Under the pieces are notes generated by a model. It was not told the DNA's origin. It did not search any database and was given only the letters and a program-made list of their open reading frames with translations. The position numbers and the translations under genes were made by a program. Shown piece by piece: positions 35,601 to 45,800 of a DNA stretch of 57,591 nucleotides. Every line of letters begins with the position of its first letter. Positions within the stretch are counted from its first letter, which is position 1. Source of the DNA: Flavobacteriales bacterium (GTDB lineage: Bacteria; Bacteroidota; Bacteroidia; Flavobacteriales_F; PHOS-HE28); the NCBI GenBank assembly GCA_024103275.1, contig JAGFIV010000080.1, positions 1-57,591 of the forward strand, in the 5' to 3' direction.

Positions 35601-38224
35601 CCTGGTACAATTTGGTGCGCACCGGGAACAGCAATCTGGCGGCCAAGGATTACTTCAACAACATGGCGCAATACCAATTGGGTGCATACCGCCCCCAAAG
35701 CGGTACGCTGGGCTTCAAGGCCAAGCTGGGCATCAGCACGTCGGACGGATACATCTTCTCCGGCTATGGGGAGGTAGGCATCACGTTCAATACGGCGGGG
35801 CCGATCAGCGTGAACGCCCTGGACGGCACCTTCTACGCCCAGGTCCTTAAGGCCACGGAAGGGCTGGCACAAGACGCGAAGGCCCCGGTGCAGGGCATCA
35901 TTGAATGGCACGCCGGCATTGCCGACCGGGTATTCAGCCTCGATGGAAGGGTGGACCTGAATTTCCCATGGGGCGGCACCCCGATTGTATCAGGGTCCGG
36001 CACGTTCGCCTTCCTGGCCGACGTGGGGAACCAGAACTACTACATCAAGTTCGGCGACCCCGCGGAGGAACGCATCAAGGTCTCCATCCTGGACCTGGCC
36101 ACGCTAAAGGGCTACTTCATGGCCGGCAACCGGATCGATGCCGCAATCCCGGACCCCGACCCGGCAATCGTGGATGTCAGCAAGCTCAGTAACTACCACC
36201 GGGTCCAGTACGACCCGGAGGCCGGCGGAATGGTGATGGGGGCCAGCTTCCAGTTCCGGAAACACATCCCTTTCACGATCTTCTTCGCAGAGGTGGAGCT
36301 GGGCGCGGGATTCGATGTGAGCTTCGCCCGGCACACCCGAGGCTGTGAAGACCATCCGGCCCCGCCCGGAGTCAACGGATGGTATGCCATCGGGCAGGTA
36401 TATGCGCGTGTTTCCGGTGCCTTGGGCGTGGAGGTGGACCTGCCGATGGTGGGGCACAAGAAGGTAAAAGCGGCGGAGATCGGGGCCTCAACCGTGCTGG
36501 GAGGCGGCCTTCCCGACCCCTATTGGTTTGACGGCCACCTGTATCTCTATTACAATGCCTTGGGCGGCCTGCTGGAAGGGCATGTCAACTTCAAGGTTTC
36601 CATCGGTGACAAGTGCGTGCCCGACCAGAAAGTGTTCACCATGCCCTTGATCAGCGAGCTCAAGCCTGCGGATGGGTCCACCAAGATCCCGCTCAACGCC
36701 AGCCCCGAGGCCGTGTTCAATTATCCGGTGGAACGCTCGTTCGAGATCGTGGTGATGGATGCCGATGGCATTCAGGTGGCACGCGACTTCCAGCTCAAGC
36801 TGTTGGAATGCAAGGCCACCGACTTGGAAAGCGGCAAAGTATATGCTGATTACTTCAACTTCACGAGCTACCCGGTCTTCCTGGACGATCGCCACACCGA
36901 CCTGGCCCTTGACCCGCAGGATGCGCTGAAGAGCCAGACGCGCTACCGGTTCGATGTGGCCGTGAAGGCGCAGGAGCGCAACGGCAGCAACTGGGTGGAC
37001 TGCACCTATGACGGCAGTCCGGTGAGGGAAAGCAGCTCCGTCACCTTCAAGACCGGCGACTGCAAGCTGGACGAGATCATCGCGGACCCGGGCTCACGGT
37101 TGGCCTCCTTCCCCTTCCCCAACCAGCGTTTCTTCCTGCAAGGCGATTCCCGGAAAGGGGCTGTCATCTTGGACAAGGCGTATGAATGCGCACAGGCACC
37201 CAATGAGAACTATGACCTCCTGGTGCGTTTCACCCCTGCGGACGGCTCCGGCCCCAAGGAGGTGCCCATCGTCCTCAACGGAAGCCGGTACCTGACCTTC
37301 GATATCCCGGCATTGCCCAATGCCACCATCGTGCGCACCGAGGTGATCAAGCGCAGGAAGCTCAGCAGCGGCGATTCCTTCCAGATCATGTCAAACAGCG
37401 TGCTGGCCACCGGCATCAACCAGCATTTTGCGCAAATGACCCAGCCGCTGCAGGTTGGCGGCGGCCAGGGGTTTTCCACCGGGAGCATGACGGCCATGAC
37501 ATCCGCCACGATGATCTCGCAACAAGCCGGCGGCACGCCTTCCTTCAACACAGGCTTTACTCTGCCCGCGTCCGCCGTGGCCCAGCTCGCCGGCATATCC
37601 GGCACAGCCCAATCTTCCGCACCCCAACTCATTGTGCACACGCCGAGCATCTCGACCGGCCCGGCCCAGCTGATGACCAACCAGAAGCTGAGGCTTACCG
37701 ACCGCATCCTGGACGAAGTCTTGTACAAATACCACTTCCGGACGAGCCGCTATAACACCTTGGCCGCCAAAATGAATTCATTCAGCTATAGCTCGCCCAT
37801 TGGCAGCTCGTGGGAATTCTATTCCATAAAGGCATCAATGGCCGAAGGATTCGATGCTTTCGACATAAACGGCTTTGTCAGCAACCGTTACCATAATGGG
37901 AATAGGGTGTATTTCTCCGTGCCATTGGTGACTTTCCGGGAAGCCAGGCAGGGTAACAACTGGGCTGACCAGTACGCCAGGCCCTGTATCTATGAACAAT
38001 ATAGGAATGCCATGGTCAGTATTTGGGATGTTCGTTATGCGCACGGGGTCAGCTATCAGGAAATACAAAGGGCGGGCCTGGAGTGCGATCCTTGGAGTGA
38101 TTGCTTCCCCCGGCGCCCGATCCTCATCCAAAGCATAGAGCCGTCACTGAGCCCCGGGGAAATTTTCCAGGCCTATCCAATAAATCTGATCAGCCCTGCG
38201 CCCAGGGGTTCCTGGCTGTATTGA
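32606..38224 (+). CDS. Giant (1872-residue) exported TANFOR-like protein
   Basis: Signal peptide (ILLLAVCSTQATAQ) followed at residues about 28-180 by a TANFOR-like domain (YPITLQVQLIPPYSAFLSDY, RRLGQLPEGYYTFCIYAYRR, GSCFPFPITHVLPPVITTPV). An FnIII/Ig-like domain follows (about 180-300), then roughly 900 residues of beta-rich repeats of unknown fold. These include several stretches with HCSIEVSN, VEVDCTAKFG and KFKVSIGD-like strands. A Cys-containing Ig-like section (FTMPLISELKPADGST) comes next and a C-terminal region begins about residue 1560. There is no T9SS sorting domain. The last 170 codons are visibly AT-richer than the rest. TANFOR assignment is from remembered family features, not a search. 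It is likely a cell-surface or extracellular structural protein. Confidence 0.75.
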   Translation: MKPMPTILRHALHSILLLAVCSTQATAQNYPITLQVQLIPPYSAFLSDYLQKSIISFTNQGQQPLDVYIRGRFENDRGQFVETSPYSYSNIPIHVPGMQTVVVQGSQLDEGYLDVNHLNTNLADEDYDNFRRLGQLPEGYYTFCIYAYRRDANGNYQPVSDPLAMGSCFPFPITHVLPPVITTPVTGDTITPSPTQQVNISWTSPMGFNPGTITVYDLYLVKVLPGEDPQVSMGNAVQYNAGIFIKQPGIMMNNFQFTNLGGFNLEEGGTYALMVQARDPNGQTAFENNGRSVTETFVYGGTVPPAGTVTAITEGSCSCAVDVAALDQANNTASLAPGGSFTMATLTVKIGTVSVSGGLASGTGTVLVKQVPVQVTFSGVAVNNAGVAIAGSAKAKTDNAFGFLENNPLPSISTSDYDSFMDRISDYNLDAVLAGAGVMLPFGLHTFGAPDAVNVAVVALDITPAKATYDAIAAVQLADANHVLSLLAKDVCFSNTSVMCGDALFVLAQDLELPGIQLKLHGFRSEAEPGTFVRYANGELTKFHIRAEYAFPAALITKLDGGAATALLDADATSWSDWTATVSLDPFRLPALDGVEFRLAQGAFYDHSTLRNPTGMPSSFSEPLLAEKNAEIGTALWTGFYLPTATVTLPAIVSAGPQGSGRIEIGATHLLVDGSGLSGMVGATNVISIGNGSLGGWYCSLDHVGITLLNSSFIGGGMNGQVILPFSDKDKQASRINYSCTLSADNNGGGLTYQFIAQQQQDIDFSAWWARININHCSIEVSNRSGSTVASADLSGKLSIQGEVEGYRVGLDLITIEHLVVSTAAPHVKVQNAVAGLSSPQHFMADFPISNLSVEPKINGSNVGLQIGFKMTLSDLANQILPDASSKFTVSANVLGGTRPVWQRADFHLDQVCINGDLAGVVHIKQGCIDFFKNDAVFGDGISGFLRASFAGLDAVEVDCTAKFGHTSFNYWYFDASVTIHPGIPVAPGISINGFGGGAWYNLVRTGNSNLAAKDYFNNMAQYQLGAYRPQSGTLGFKAKLGISTSDGYIFSGYGEVGITFNTAGPISVNALDGTFYAQVLKATEGLAQDAKAPVQGIIEWHAGIADRVFSLDGRVDLNFPWGGTPIVSGSGTFAFLADVGNQNYYIKFGDPAEERIKVSILDLATLKGYFMAGNRIDAAIPDPDPAIVDVSKLSNYHRVQYDPEAGGMVMGASFQFRKHIPFTIFFAEVELGAGFDVSFARHTRGCEDHPAPPGVNGWYAIGQVYARVSGALGVEVDLPMVGHKKVKAAEIGASTVLGGGLPDPYWFDGHLYLYYNALGGLLEGHVNFKVSIGDKCVPDQKVFTMPLISELKPADGSTKIPLNASPEAVFNYPVERSFEIVVMDADGIQVARDFQLKLLECKATDLESGKVYADYFNFTSYPVFLDDRHTDLALDPQDALKSQTRYRFDVAVKAQERNGSNWVDCTYDGSPVRESSSVTFKTGDCKLDEIIADPGSRLASFPFPNQRFFLQGDSRKGAVILDKAYECAQAPNENYDLLVRFTPADGSGPKEVPIVLNGSRYLTFDIPALPNATIVRTEVIKRRKLSSGDSFQIMSNSVLATGINQHFAQMTQPLQVGGGQGFSTGSMTAMTSATMISQQAGGTPSFNTGFTLPASAVAQLAGISGTAQSSAPQLIVHTPSISTGPAQLMTNQKLRLTDRILDEVLYKYHFRTSRYNTLAAKMNSFSYSSPIGSSWEFYSIKASMAEGFDAFDINGFVSNRYHNGNRVYFSVPLVTFREARQGNNWADQYARPCIYEQYRNAMVSIWDVRYAHGVSYQEIQRAGLECDPWSDCFPRRPILIQSIEPSLSPGEIFQAYPINLISPAPRGSWLY

Positions 38225-38248
38225 CCGCAACCCTAAATCACCTTCCGA

Positions 38249-38899
38249 ATGAGCGCATCACACAACCTTCTTGCCTCACTGCTGTCCTTGTCCCTGGTTT
38301 CCACAGGAGTTGGTCAACCCGTGATCAGTTCCGGAAACCTTACTTCGTTCGCCATGCTCAACGGACCTTCAAATGCCAATATGGTAACTGGAGCCCTCGT
38401 ACAAGCTTCTCAAAACCCTTACATGATCGGCACAATTCAAGCCGCCGGCCCTTCACAAGGAATCATCGATGTGCTCCTATCCAAAGAGGTGACTCTCCAA
38501 TATGCCGTCCCATTTTGGGCGGCGATGGACAAGCTGCGGCTGATGATCGAGCTGAACGCGAGGATCGCGCGCATCATGGATAACCAACAAGAATTGCGCC
38601 TAAAGGCAATCGCTAATTACCAGAACTCTGATTATGTCAAGGCTTGCAATGCGTTCATCCAGTTTGACCAACAACTCCTGGACATGTTGCAACCCGTGCT
38701 GGATGACCTGTCAGGGGCTTGTGCCACGCTGGAATTCAAGGAATTCCACACCAAGGTACATGCGGAGTATATGTACAAGGATGTCCTTACGGGAGCTGGC
38801 TTGATCATGGCAACCGATGGAAATGCCGAGCTCCACAACGTACCGCGCAGCTCGCTGGAAGGCCCCGTGGTGGGCACCAAACTGATCTATAAGAAATAA
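38249..38899 (+). CDS. Small exported helical protein of the surface operon, function unknown
   Basis: 216 residues. A signal peptide (LLASLLSLSLVSTGVGQ) is followed by a mostly helical protein (FWAAMDKLRLMIELNARIAR, IQFDQQLLDMLQPVLDDLSG) and a short beta end (GPVVGTKLIYKK). No family recognised. Base composition is lower in GC than both flanks and matches the last part of the preceding gene. It lies 24 bp after the giant protein and 15 bp before the FnIII gene, so it belongs to the same transcript. Confidence 0.75.
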   Translation: MSASHNLLASLLSLSLVSTGVGQPVISSGNLTSFAMLNGPSNANMVTGALVQASQNPYMIGTIQAAGPSQGIIDVLLSKEVTLQYAVPFWAAMDKLRLMIELNARIARIMDNQQELRLKAIANYQNSDYVKACNAFIQFDQQLLDMLQPVLDDLSGACATLEFKEFHTKVHAEYMYKDVLTGAGLIMATDGNAELHNVPRSSLEGPVVGTKLIYKK

Positions 38900-38914
38900 C
38901 CGGTCCTACGCGTG

Positions 38915-41017
38915 ATGAAAACCTTTGCCCTGCTCCTTTCCGCCGCCCTGCCGGCCTTGGCCATGGCGCAGGCCGCGCCCGCCGGAAAGCCGTCCGCCCC
39001 AAGCGATACCGTGCGCGCGGCCATGCATGTAATCGCCAGGCATTACGGGGACTCCATCGTGGTGCGATGGGCACCGGGCAGCTCTGCGGCGTGGTTGCTG
39101 GCCAACCCGGAGGGCTATATGTTCCGCCGCCAAGTGTTCCGCCGCGGTGAACGGAACGAATTCACCTTGGTCGACTCCTCCTCCACCATGCTCAAACCGT
39201 GGCCGATGGAGCTGTGGGCCCGTGGAATAGAGGCCACCGGCGACAGCCTCGCGCTGATCGCCGCCCAGATGCTGCATGGAAAAACCATGGCCTTCAACAG
39301 CGGGCGAAAAGGCAATTCCATGGCCGAGATCCTGGACAAATACACCGAGCAGGAAAACCGCTTTGCCTACGCCCTGATGGCGGCGGACCAAAGCCGCCTG
39401 GCGGCCGATGGGCTGGCCCTGCGCATGGTGGACAAGCACGTGCAAAAGGGCTTGCACTACCTCTACACCGTGCGCCCGGTGGGCGGGCAGGCCGCCCTGC
39501 GCAGCGACACCGGCCGCGTGCTGCTGAACGACCGCCAGATCCACCTGCCCGACACGTTCCCGGCACTGAACGCCGTGGCGGGCGACCGGGTGATCCACCT
39601 GTTTTGGCCGGAGGGCGGGCCGCTTCTCCCCTATTCCAGTTACGTGGTCGAGCGTGCCAACGACGGCTCGAACTTCAAGCGGCTACACCACCGGCCCTTC
39701 ATCTCCGGCCAAAAACGCGATCCGGGCATGCCCCAGAGCGTGCGCTACGACGATTCGGTGGCGGTGAACTACCACAAGTACACCTATCGGGTGAGCGGCA
39801 TCGATGCATTTGGCGACCTTTCCCTTCCCTCGCCGCCCATCACCGTGATGGCCGTGGACCTGACCCCGCCGACCGCACCCGTGGTGACGGCGATCGGCAA
39901 CACCCCAGAGGGCGGCATCCGCTTTGCCTGGGAAAAGAACGAGCCCGAAGCAGACCTGAACGGCTTCATGGTGGGGCGTGGCACGAATATGGACGGCCCC
40001 TTCGAGCCCTTGATCAAGGACTTGCTGCCACGCGATGCCCGGGAGTTCACCGACCGGCAGCCCGCTCCCGGCGTACCGAACTATTACATCGTGGCCGCCG
40101 TGGATACCGCCGGCAACGCGGGGCGTTCCCTGCCGGCGTACCGCAGCGTGGACGACCGTACCCCGCCGGCCGAACCCGTGGGCCTGGCGGGCAATATCGA
40201 CTCCCTGGGAAGGGTATCGCTAAGCTGGCGATGGAACCGCGAGCCCGACCTGGCCGGGTACCGTGTCTTCTTCAGCAACTCCCCGCACGACGTCCCAACG
40301 CCCGCACACGGCCAGATGCTCAGTGACACGCTCTTCAGCGACAGCACCACCCTGCGTACCTTGACCAAGCACCTGTACTACCAAGTGATCGCTTACGACC
40401 GCAGCATGAACGCCAGCCCGCCTTCAGACCTCCTGAAGCTGGACCGCCCGGACACCATAGCCCCCATGCCCGCCTTGATCCACGATTTCAGCATCGGCAA
40501 GAACGGCGTCACGATCCATTGGCACCCCAGCGCCAGCGAAGATGCCGTGCGGCAACAGGTGCTACGGCAAGCCGACAGCACCGGCACCTGGCAACGGATG
40601 GCCGATCTGCCCCCCGCCGACTCGGCCTACTCCGATACAACCGTGGTGCCGGGCGCGCGCTATGCTTACACCCTCGAGACGTTTGATGCCGGCGGGCTCA
40701 GCTCGGGCCGCTCGTTCCCGTTGCGCGCCTATATCCCCCGCAGTACGGGCGACGCGGCCATCCGCGGGCTGAAGGCGGAACTGATGCAGGACAGCGTGGT
40801 GCTTGCCTGGGCACCACCCCTCAAACCCGTGAACTACTACATCCTGTACCGGGGCCAGGCCGGAGAAGGGCTGCGACTGGCCTGCAACATCCCGGGTGAA
40901 AAGGCCAGTTACACGGACCGGTCGGGAGGCCCGGGCACCAGTTATGCAATCAAGGCCGTGCACGCTGACGGCAGCCATTCCGCCGTGAGCGAGGTGGTGC
41001 GTGTGCATAAGCCATAA
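38915..41017 (+). CDS. Exported protein with several fibronectin type III domains
   Basis: 700 residues. Signal peptide (TFALLLSAALPALAMAQ). Four to five FnIII-like domains follow from about residue 25, with repeated features such as KYTYRVSGIDAFGDLS, PNYYIVAAVDTAGNAG, HLYYQVIAYDRSMNAS and RYAYTLETFDAGGLSS. No T9SS domain, LPXTG or membrane anchor is present; it ends SEVVRVHKP. The ATG at 38915 was preferred to a GTG at 38912. It is the last gene clearly in the operon started at 30855 and probably works with the giant protein in an extracellular assembly. Confidence 0.82.
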   Translation: MKTFALLLSAALPALAMAQAAPAGKPSAPSDTVRAAMHVIARHYGDSIVVRWAPGSSAAWLLANPEGYMFRRQVFRRGERNEFTLVDSSSTMLKPWPMELWARGIEATGDSLALIAAQMLHGKTMAFNSGRKGNSMAEILDKYTEQENRFAYALMAADQSRLAADGLALRMVDKHVQKGLHYLYTVRPVGGQAALRSDTGRVLLNDRQIHLPDTFPALNAVAGDRVIHLFWPEGGPLLPYSSYVVERANDGSNFKRLHHRPFISGQKRDPGMPQSVRYDDSVAVNYHKYTYRVSGIDAFGDLSLPSPPITVMAVDLTPPTAPVVTAIGNTPEGGIRFAWEKNEPEADLNGFMVGRGTNMDGPFEPLIKDLLPRDAREFTDRQPAPGVPNYYIVAAVDTAGNAGRSLPAYRSVDDRTPPAEPVGLAGNIDSLGRVSLSWRWNREPDLAGYRVFFSNSPHDVPTPAHGQMLSDTLFSDSTTLRTLTKHLYYQVIAYDRSMNASPPSDLLKLDRPDTIAPMPALIHDFSIGKNGVTIHWHPSASEDAVRQQVLRQADSTGTWQRMADLPPADSAYSDTTVVPGARYAYTLETFDAGGLSSGRSFPLRAYIPRSTGDAAIRGLKAELMQDSVVLAWAPPLKPVNYYILYRGQAGEGLRLACNIPGEKASYTDRSGGPGTSYAIKAVHADGSHSAVSEVVRVHKP

Positions 41018-41053
41018 CGCTCTTCATCGGCAACCACCCGAACTATCGCCAAC

Positions 41054-42349
41054 ATGAAACCGATGTCCCTCGCCGTACTGGCATCCATCCTCTTGTTGAC
41101 CGGCGCGGCCACCGCACAAAACATCCACGTGGACGGGCGCTGGATCATCGGCCCGTGCGGGGATACGCTCATCCTGAAGGGCGTGAACTATGCCCCCTAC
41201 AACTGGGGCTGGTCACCCGATGAGCTGCACATCGACCAGATCGCGCTCAGCGGTGCCAACTGCGTGCGCCTGCCTTGGTACGAAGCCACCCCGGACGGTG
41301 CCCAGCCGCAGGCCACCTACGACAACCTGGCCAAGCTGGACCAGGCATTGGCCGCCTGCACAAGCCATGGCATGATACCGATCCTGGACCTGCACGACCA
41401 GAAGTGCGCCAACGACCCGGCGGCCCTGATCGCCCTTGCCAATTGGTACACCCAACCCGGCGTGATGGCCGTGCTGGACAACCATGCGCAGGACATGATC
41501 ATCAATGTGGCCAACGAGGCACTGAACGTACTGTGGAGCGGCAATCCGGCGGCCGCACAGGCCACTTTCGTGTCCACGTACACCACCATCATCAACAATC
41601 TGCGCAATGCCGGCATCGGCATGCCCCTGATGATCGATGCACCGGATTGCGGCATCAACCTGGACGTGCTGGCCGAGGTCGGCAGTCAACTGCTGCAGGC
41701 CGATCCGCAGGGCAACCTGATCTTCAGTGCGCACGGATATTGGCACAGTTTCGCCAACAATGATCCCGCACAAATGCAGGTGAAGATGGATCATGCCTTG
41801 GACCAAGGCATCCCCTTCGTGATGGCGGAGGTGGCCAATCTGCAGGATGATGCGCAGATGTGCCAATACACCTTGGACTACAATGCGCTGCTCAATATCT
41901 GCACCGAAGCACAGGTGGGGTGGTTGGCTTGGAGCTGGGACCGCGACGGATGCAGCGCCCGCCAGATCAGCACCAATGGGATGGCCAACAGCCTCACGCC
42001 CTACGGCAACGACATTGTGAACAACCCCGGCCATGGATTGGCCGTGAACACCGTGCGCAGCGCGCACTTGGTGCTTGAGGATTGCAGCAGCACCGGCATG
42101 GGCGGAAGCATGCCCACCAGCGGAAACTGGACGGTATGGGTGGACATGCCGCGGCAACAGATCGATGTGGAGGGTTTGATCGCCGTGGACCACGCCAGAC
42201 TGGTGGACCTTCAGGGCAGGGCCGTGCCGCTGGCCCGTGCAGGGCGACTTTCCTTCCACTATGGTACGTTGGCACCCGGCATCTACACCCTGGTATTGAT
42301 CACACGTGAGGGGCGCCTGGCCACCCGTAACGTGTTCCTGGGCCGGTGA
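41054..42349 (+). CDS. GH5-type glycoside hydrolase with T9SS sorting domain
   Basis: 431 residues. Signal peptide (LAVLASILLLTGAATAQ), then a cellulase-like TIM barrel (about 25-300) with LKGVNYAPYNWGW, GANCVRLPWY and LDLHDQK. The acid/base Glu155 lies in VANEALNV and the nucleophile Glu259 in FVMAEVANL, both in the usual GH5 positions. The C-terminus (ARLVDLQGRAVPLA, LAPGIYTLVLITREG) is a T9SS type A domain. It should be secreted and cut a beta-1,4-linked glycan, with mannan or cellulose possible. It lies 36 bp after the FnIII gene and may share its transcript. Confidence 0.88.
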   Translation: MKPMSLAVLASILLLTGAATAQNIHVDGRWIIGPCGDTLILKGVNYAPYNWGWSPDELHIDQIALSGANCVRLPWYEATPDGAQPQATYDNLAKLDQALAACTSHGMIPILDLHDQKCANDPAALIALANWYTQPGVMAVLDNHAQDMIINVANEALNVLWSGNPAAAQATFVSTYTTIINNLRNAGIGMPLMIDAPDCGINLDVLAEVGSQLLQADPQGNLIFSAHGYWHSFANNDPAQMQVKMDHALDQGIPFVMAEVANLQDDAQMCQYTLDYNALLNICTEAQVGWLAWSWDRDGCSARQISTNGMANSLTPYGNDIVNNPGHGLAVNTVRSAHLVLEDCSSTGMGGSMPTSGNWTVWVDMPRQQIDVEGLIAVDHARLVDLQGRAVPLARAGRLSFHYGTLAPGIYTLVLITREGRLATRNVFLGR

Positions 42350-42830
42350 GCCGGACCGGAGGTGCGGGAGATGGGGGGCAAGAAGAGTAATTGGGGTAAC
42401 GAGGGTAACGAGGGCAACAAGCATGGAGCGGTCTGTTCCCCTTATATGGAAGCGACCGGCCTTCGCGCATTCTGCCTTCGCAGAGCCGCCCCTCCCGTGC
42501 TAAGCCAGGATGGGGCGATGGTGCATGGGTATGCCGCTCCTGCACGGCCCCGGCACAGGCCCGTCAATCGCCAGCTTCTTCATGTTGGCCCCGTGGTGGC
42601 GGTAATACCAAGCAGCCGTCCACGCCCGGATCACGTGGCACCCTCTGGCCTCCCGGGAAGGCAGCGGAAGGTAAAAACAGGAGGTCTTGCCTTTCCCCGC
42701 CCCGTTGCCCGCTCCCAGCCCTTCTTCAGACCGCCATGTGCGTCCCCGGCCTCCGCCGATCCGATCAATGGAGCGGAAAATTGCGGACCTTGGTGACACG
42801 GAACGCGAACACCAGCATTCGGACCGGGCC
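42350..42830. other. Intergenic region, 481 bp
   Basis: Contains a 9-bp tandem repeat near its start (42394-42420) and GC-rich sequence with low-complexity pieces. No promoter box, RNA or gene was convincing. The kinase frame is open from 42687. Confidence 0.4.
42394..42420. repeat. 9-bp tandem repeat GGGTAACGA, three copies
   Basis: Two perfect copies of GGGTAACGA and a third GGGCAACAA follow each other in intergenic DNA. It belongs with other short low-complexity repeats in this window (51841, 52850, 57137). Confidence 0.7.
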
Positions 42831-45800
42831 ATGGTAGGCAGGGAAGCCACCCTCTTCTTGTTCGCCTTGACGACCTTGATGCCATTCGTGGCACGCGGCC
42901 AGCCCGCCGATCTGCGGCTGGAGCACCTGACCACCGCTGATGGGTTGAGCAGTTCGCTGCTGACGGACATCGCCCCGGATGAACGCGGCTTCCTGTGGAT
43001 TGCCACCCTCCATGGGCTGAACCGGTATGACGGCAGGGAAATCGTGCAGTTCCATACCGGCCATGAAGAGGGTGCACTCCCAGCCGAGGGCATCCACCGC
43101 CTGCTTTCCCCGGGGGATGGCCGCCTGCTGGCCGGCACGGACAAGGGCTTGGCGATCCTGGACCTTACTGGCCGCTGCCAGGCGGTGATCCACCTTGATC
43201 CCGGGCGGGCAGGACAGCCATACGAGGACCAGGTGCTGACCCTGAACCGGGATGCGCTGGGCCAATACTGGGCCGGCACCCCTACCACGCTTTATCGTTT
43301 AGACAGCAGCCTCGTGGTGCAAGAAGCATTCAGGACACAGGACGATCCCATCCGCAGCCGGAACAGGAACCTCCACGACATCATCACCCTGCCCTCCGGC
43401 GAGCTCTTGTGCAGGCTGCGTTCCGGGTGGCACTACTGGTCGCCCGGGAGCAAGGGCCTTGAACGCCTGGAAGACGGCGCGGGCGTCAAATATGACTTTT
43501 TGCCAAAGGCGGGGCTCTATATCAGCGGCCTGATCGGGAGCCGGTACTTGGTCAGCCTGGCGAACGGGGGGCTTTCCGTCCATGACCTCGCAGATGGCCG
43601 AACATCCATCCTGCCCATCACCGGGCCATCGACGCAACCAAACATTTGTGGCATCTGGGGCCACGAATTCGCGGTGGCCCAGAATGAGGGCGTTTCCATT
43701 TATACGCTGGAGGACGATGGGCATAAGGTGTCGCTCCGGCAGCGTGCAAGCGGACTTCTGCCCGGCTCTGTCGTCAGCATGGTGACACAGGACCGGGAAG
43801 GCAACTACTGGGTAGGGACCAACGGCGGGCTGGTGAAGGTGGCAGGAGGCGGGCAAGCTTTCCACAACCACGTGTTGTCCGGTGGCCCACAGGCCAATGA
43901 AGGAACCCTGGAGCCGATCGACGTCCTCGCCCACGGCCGGCACCTGTTCATCGGCACGAATGGCGAAGGATTCTTTCAGGTGGACCCGGCCACCGGTGAA
44001 CAGGTGCGATACACCATAGGGCCTGCCACCGACGGGCGGAACATCGTGTGGAACATCCGGGCGACGGAAAGCGGCGACACCTTGTGGCTGGGCACCCAAC
44101 AGGGCGTGGCGTATTACACCCTGCAAGGCCACCGCACAGGACGGTTGCCCGGAGACCACCCGGCCGTGTTGGACGCCGAGGCGATCACCCTCCAGTTCGA
44201 GGACAGCCGGCAGGGCGTCTGGTTCGGCATCGGCAGAAGCCAAGGTGCGGCCAGGCATGACCGGATCACCGGGGCGTTCCAATGGTATCCCTACGGCTCC
44301 AACGGCTACCCCTTCCTGTATCCCATGCAGGCCGGGGAGGATGCCCAAGGCAACCTGTGGTTCACCAGCGATGCCACCGGCAACCTGGTGGAATGGGACC
44401 ACCGGACCCGGCGGTTCCGTGTGGTTGAAGTCCCAGGCGTGGAAGCCACCATCAATATCCAGAGCGGCGGTTTCCTGCTCGACCGAAAGCGGAATGAAGT
44501 CTGGTACGGCATCCTCCCGGCAGGTCTGGTACGCTACGGGATCAACGATGGGGGAAGCACGGTCTTCGGGACCCGGAACGGCCTTCCGGGGGACAGGGTC
44601 AACAGCATCGCCATGGATGGCCACCGCCGCTTGTGGCTGGCCACGGACCAGGGGATCTCCTGCCTCGATGCCGCCACGGGCACCGTGGTCAATTACACGC
44701 GGTCCGACGGGCTGGCCGCCGTCCGCTACACCGCCATCCACTATGACCCCGTAGCGGACAGGATCAGCGCAGCTGGGCCGGGGACTTTGACCTGGTTCAC
44801 CGTTCCGGAGCAACTGACGGACGCCCGGACGCTGACGATCTGCCTGACCGGTGTGCAGGTGAACGGCAAGGCGGTCATGCTCCCGGGCAACGGACCATTG
44901 TCCTTGGGGCCCGATGAGGGCCATGTCAATGTCAAGTTCACCGCCGTGAACCTGTCCGATGGGCGGGAGAACCGCTACCAATACCGCCTGAACGAGGGGG
45001 AATGGTCCGACCTGGGCCACCTGCCGGAGATCCGGTTCGCAGGTATCAAGGCCGGCAGCTACCGCTTGGAGGCGCGCGCAGCCCGCAAGCTGGGTGCGTA
45101 CGGCCCCGCATCCACTTTACTGGAGTTCACGGTGCGGCCCCGCTTCACCAGCACGCCCTGGTTCTACCTGCTGGTGATGGGTGCGCTGCTGCTGATCGTT
45201 TGGGCCTGGTACGACCACCGGATCCGCAGCATCCGAAGGCTGGAGGCCATGCGGGCGCAGATCTCCCGTGACCTCCATGACGAGATCGGGTCGCGCCTCA
45301 CCAATATCAACATGATGAGCCAGGTGGTCAAGCGCGCATCGACCGGCGGGCGGCATGAACATGAGCTGCTGGGGAAGATCAGGGAGGAAAGCGAGGAGAT
45401 CACCCAGAACATGCGCGACATCATCTGGAACATCGACCCGCGGAACGACCAATTGGCGCTGGCCATGCCACGCATGCTCTCTTACGCATCCCAATTGTTG
45501 GAGTCCAGGAACATCACGGTGGAGGCTTCCATGGGCGACCTGGAGGGCATCCAGGTGGACATGGCCCAACGCAAGGACCTGATGCCGATCTTCAAGGAGG
45601 CCATCCATAACATCGTCAAGCATTCGGGCGCCACGGTCGTGCGGATCGGCGCGCAGGTGCAGGACAGCTGTTTCCACCTGGCGATCGAGGACAACGGAAA
45701 GGGATTCGACCCGGCGTGTGGCGCGGACGGCAATGGGCTGCGCAACATGAGGACCCGGGCCGCTGCCCATGGATGGGCCCTGCGGATTGAAAGCGGGCGC

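Noticed and set aside
42500-42680. Possible gene remnant on the minus strand (WYYRHHGANMKKLA-like text)
   Set aside because: Too short and without a recognised family; no neighbouring mobile gene.
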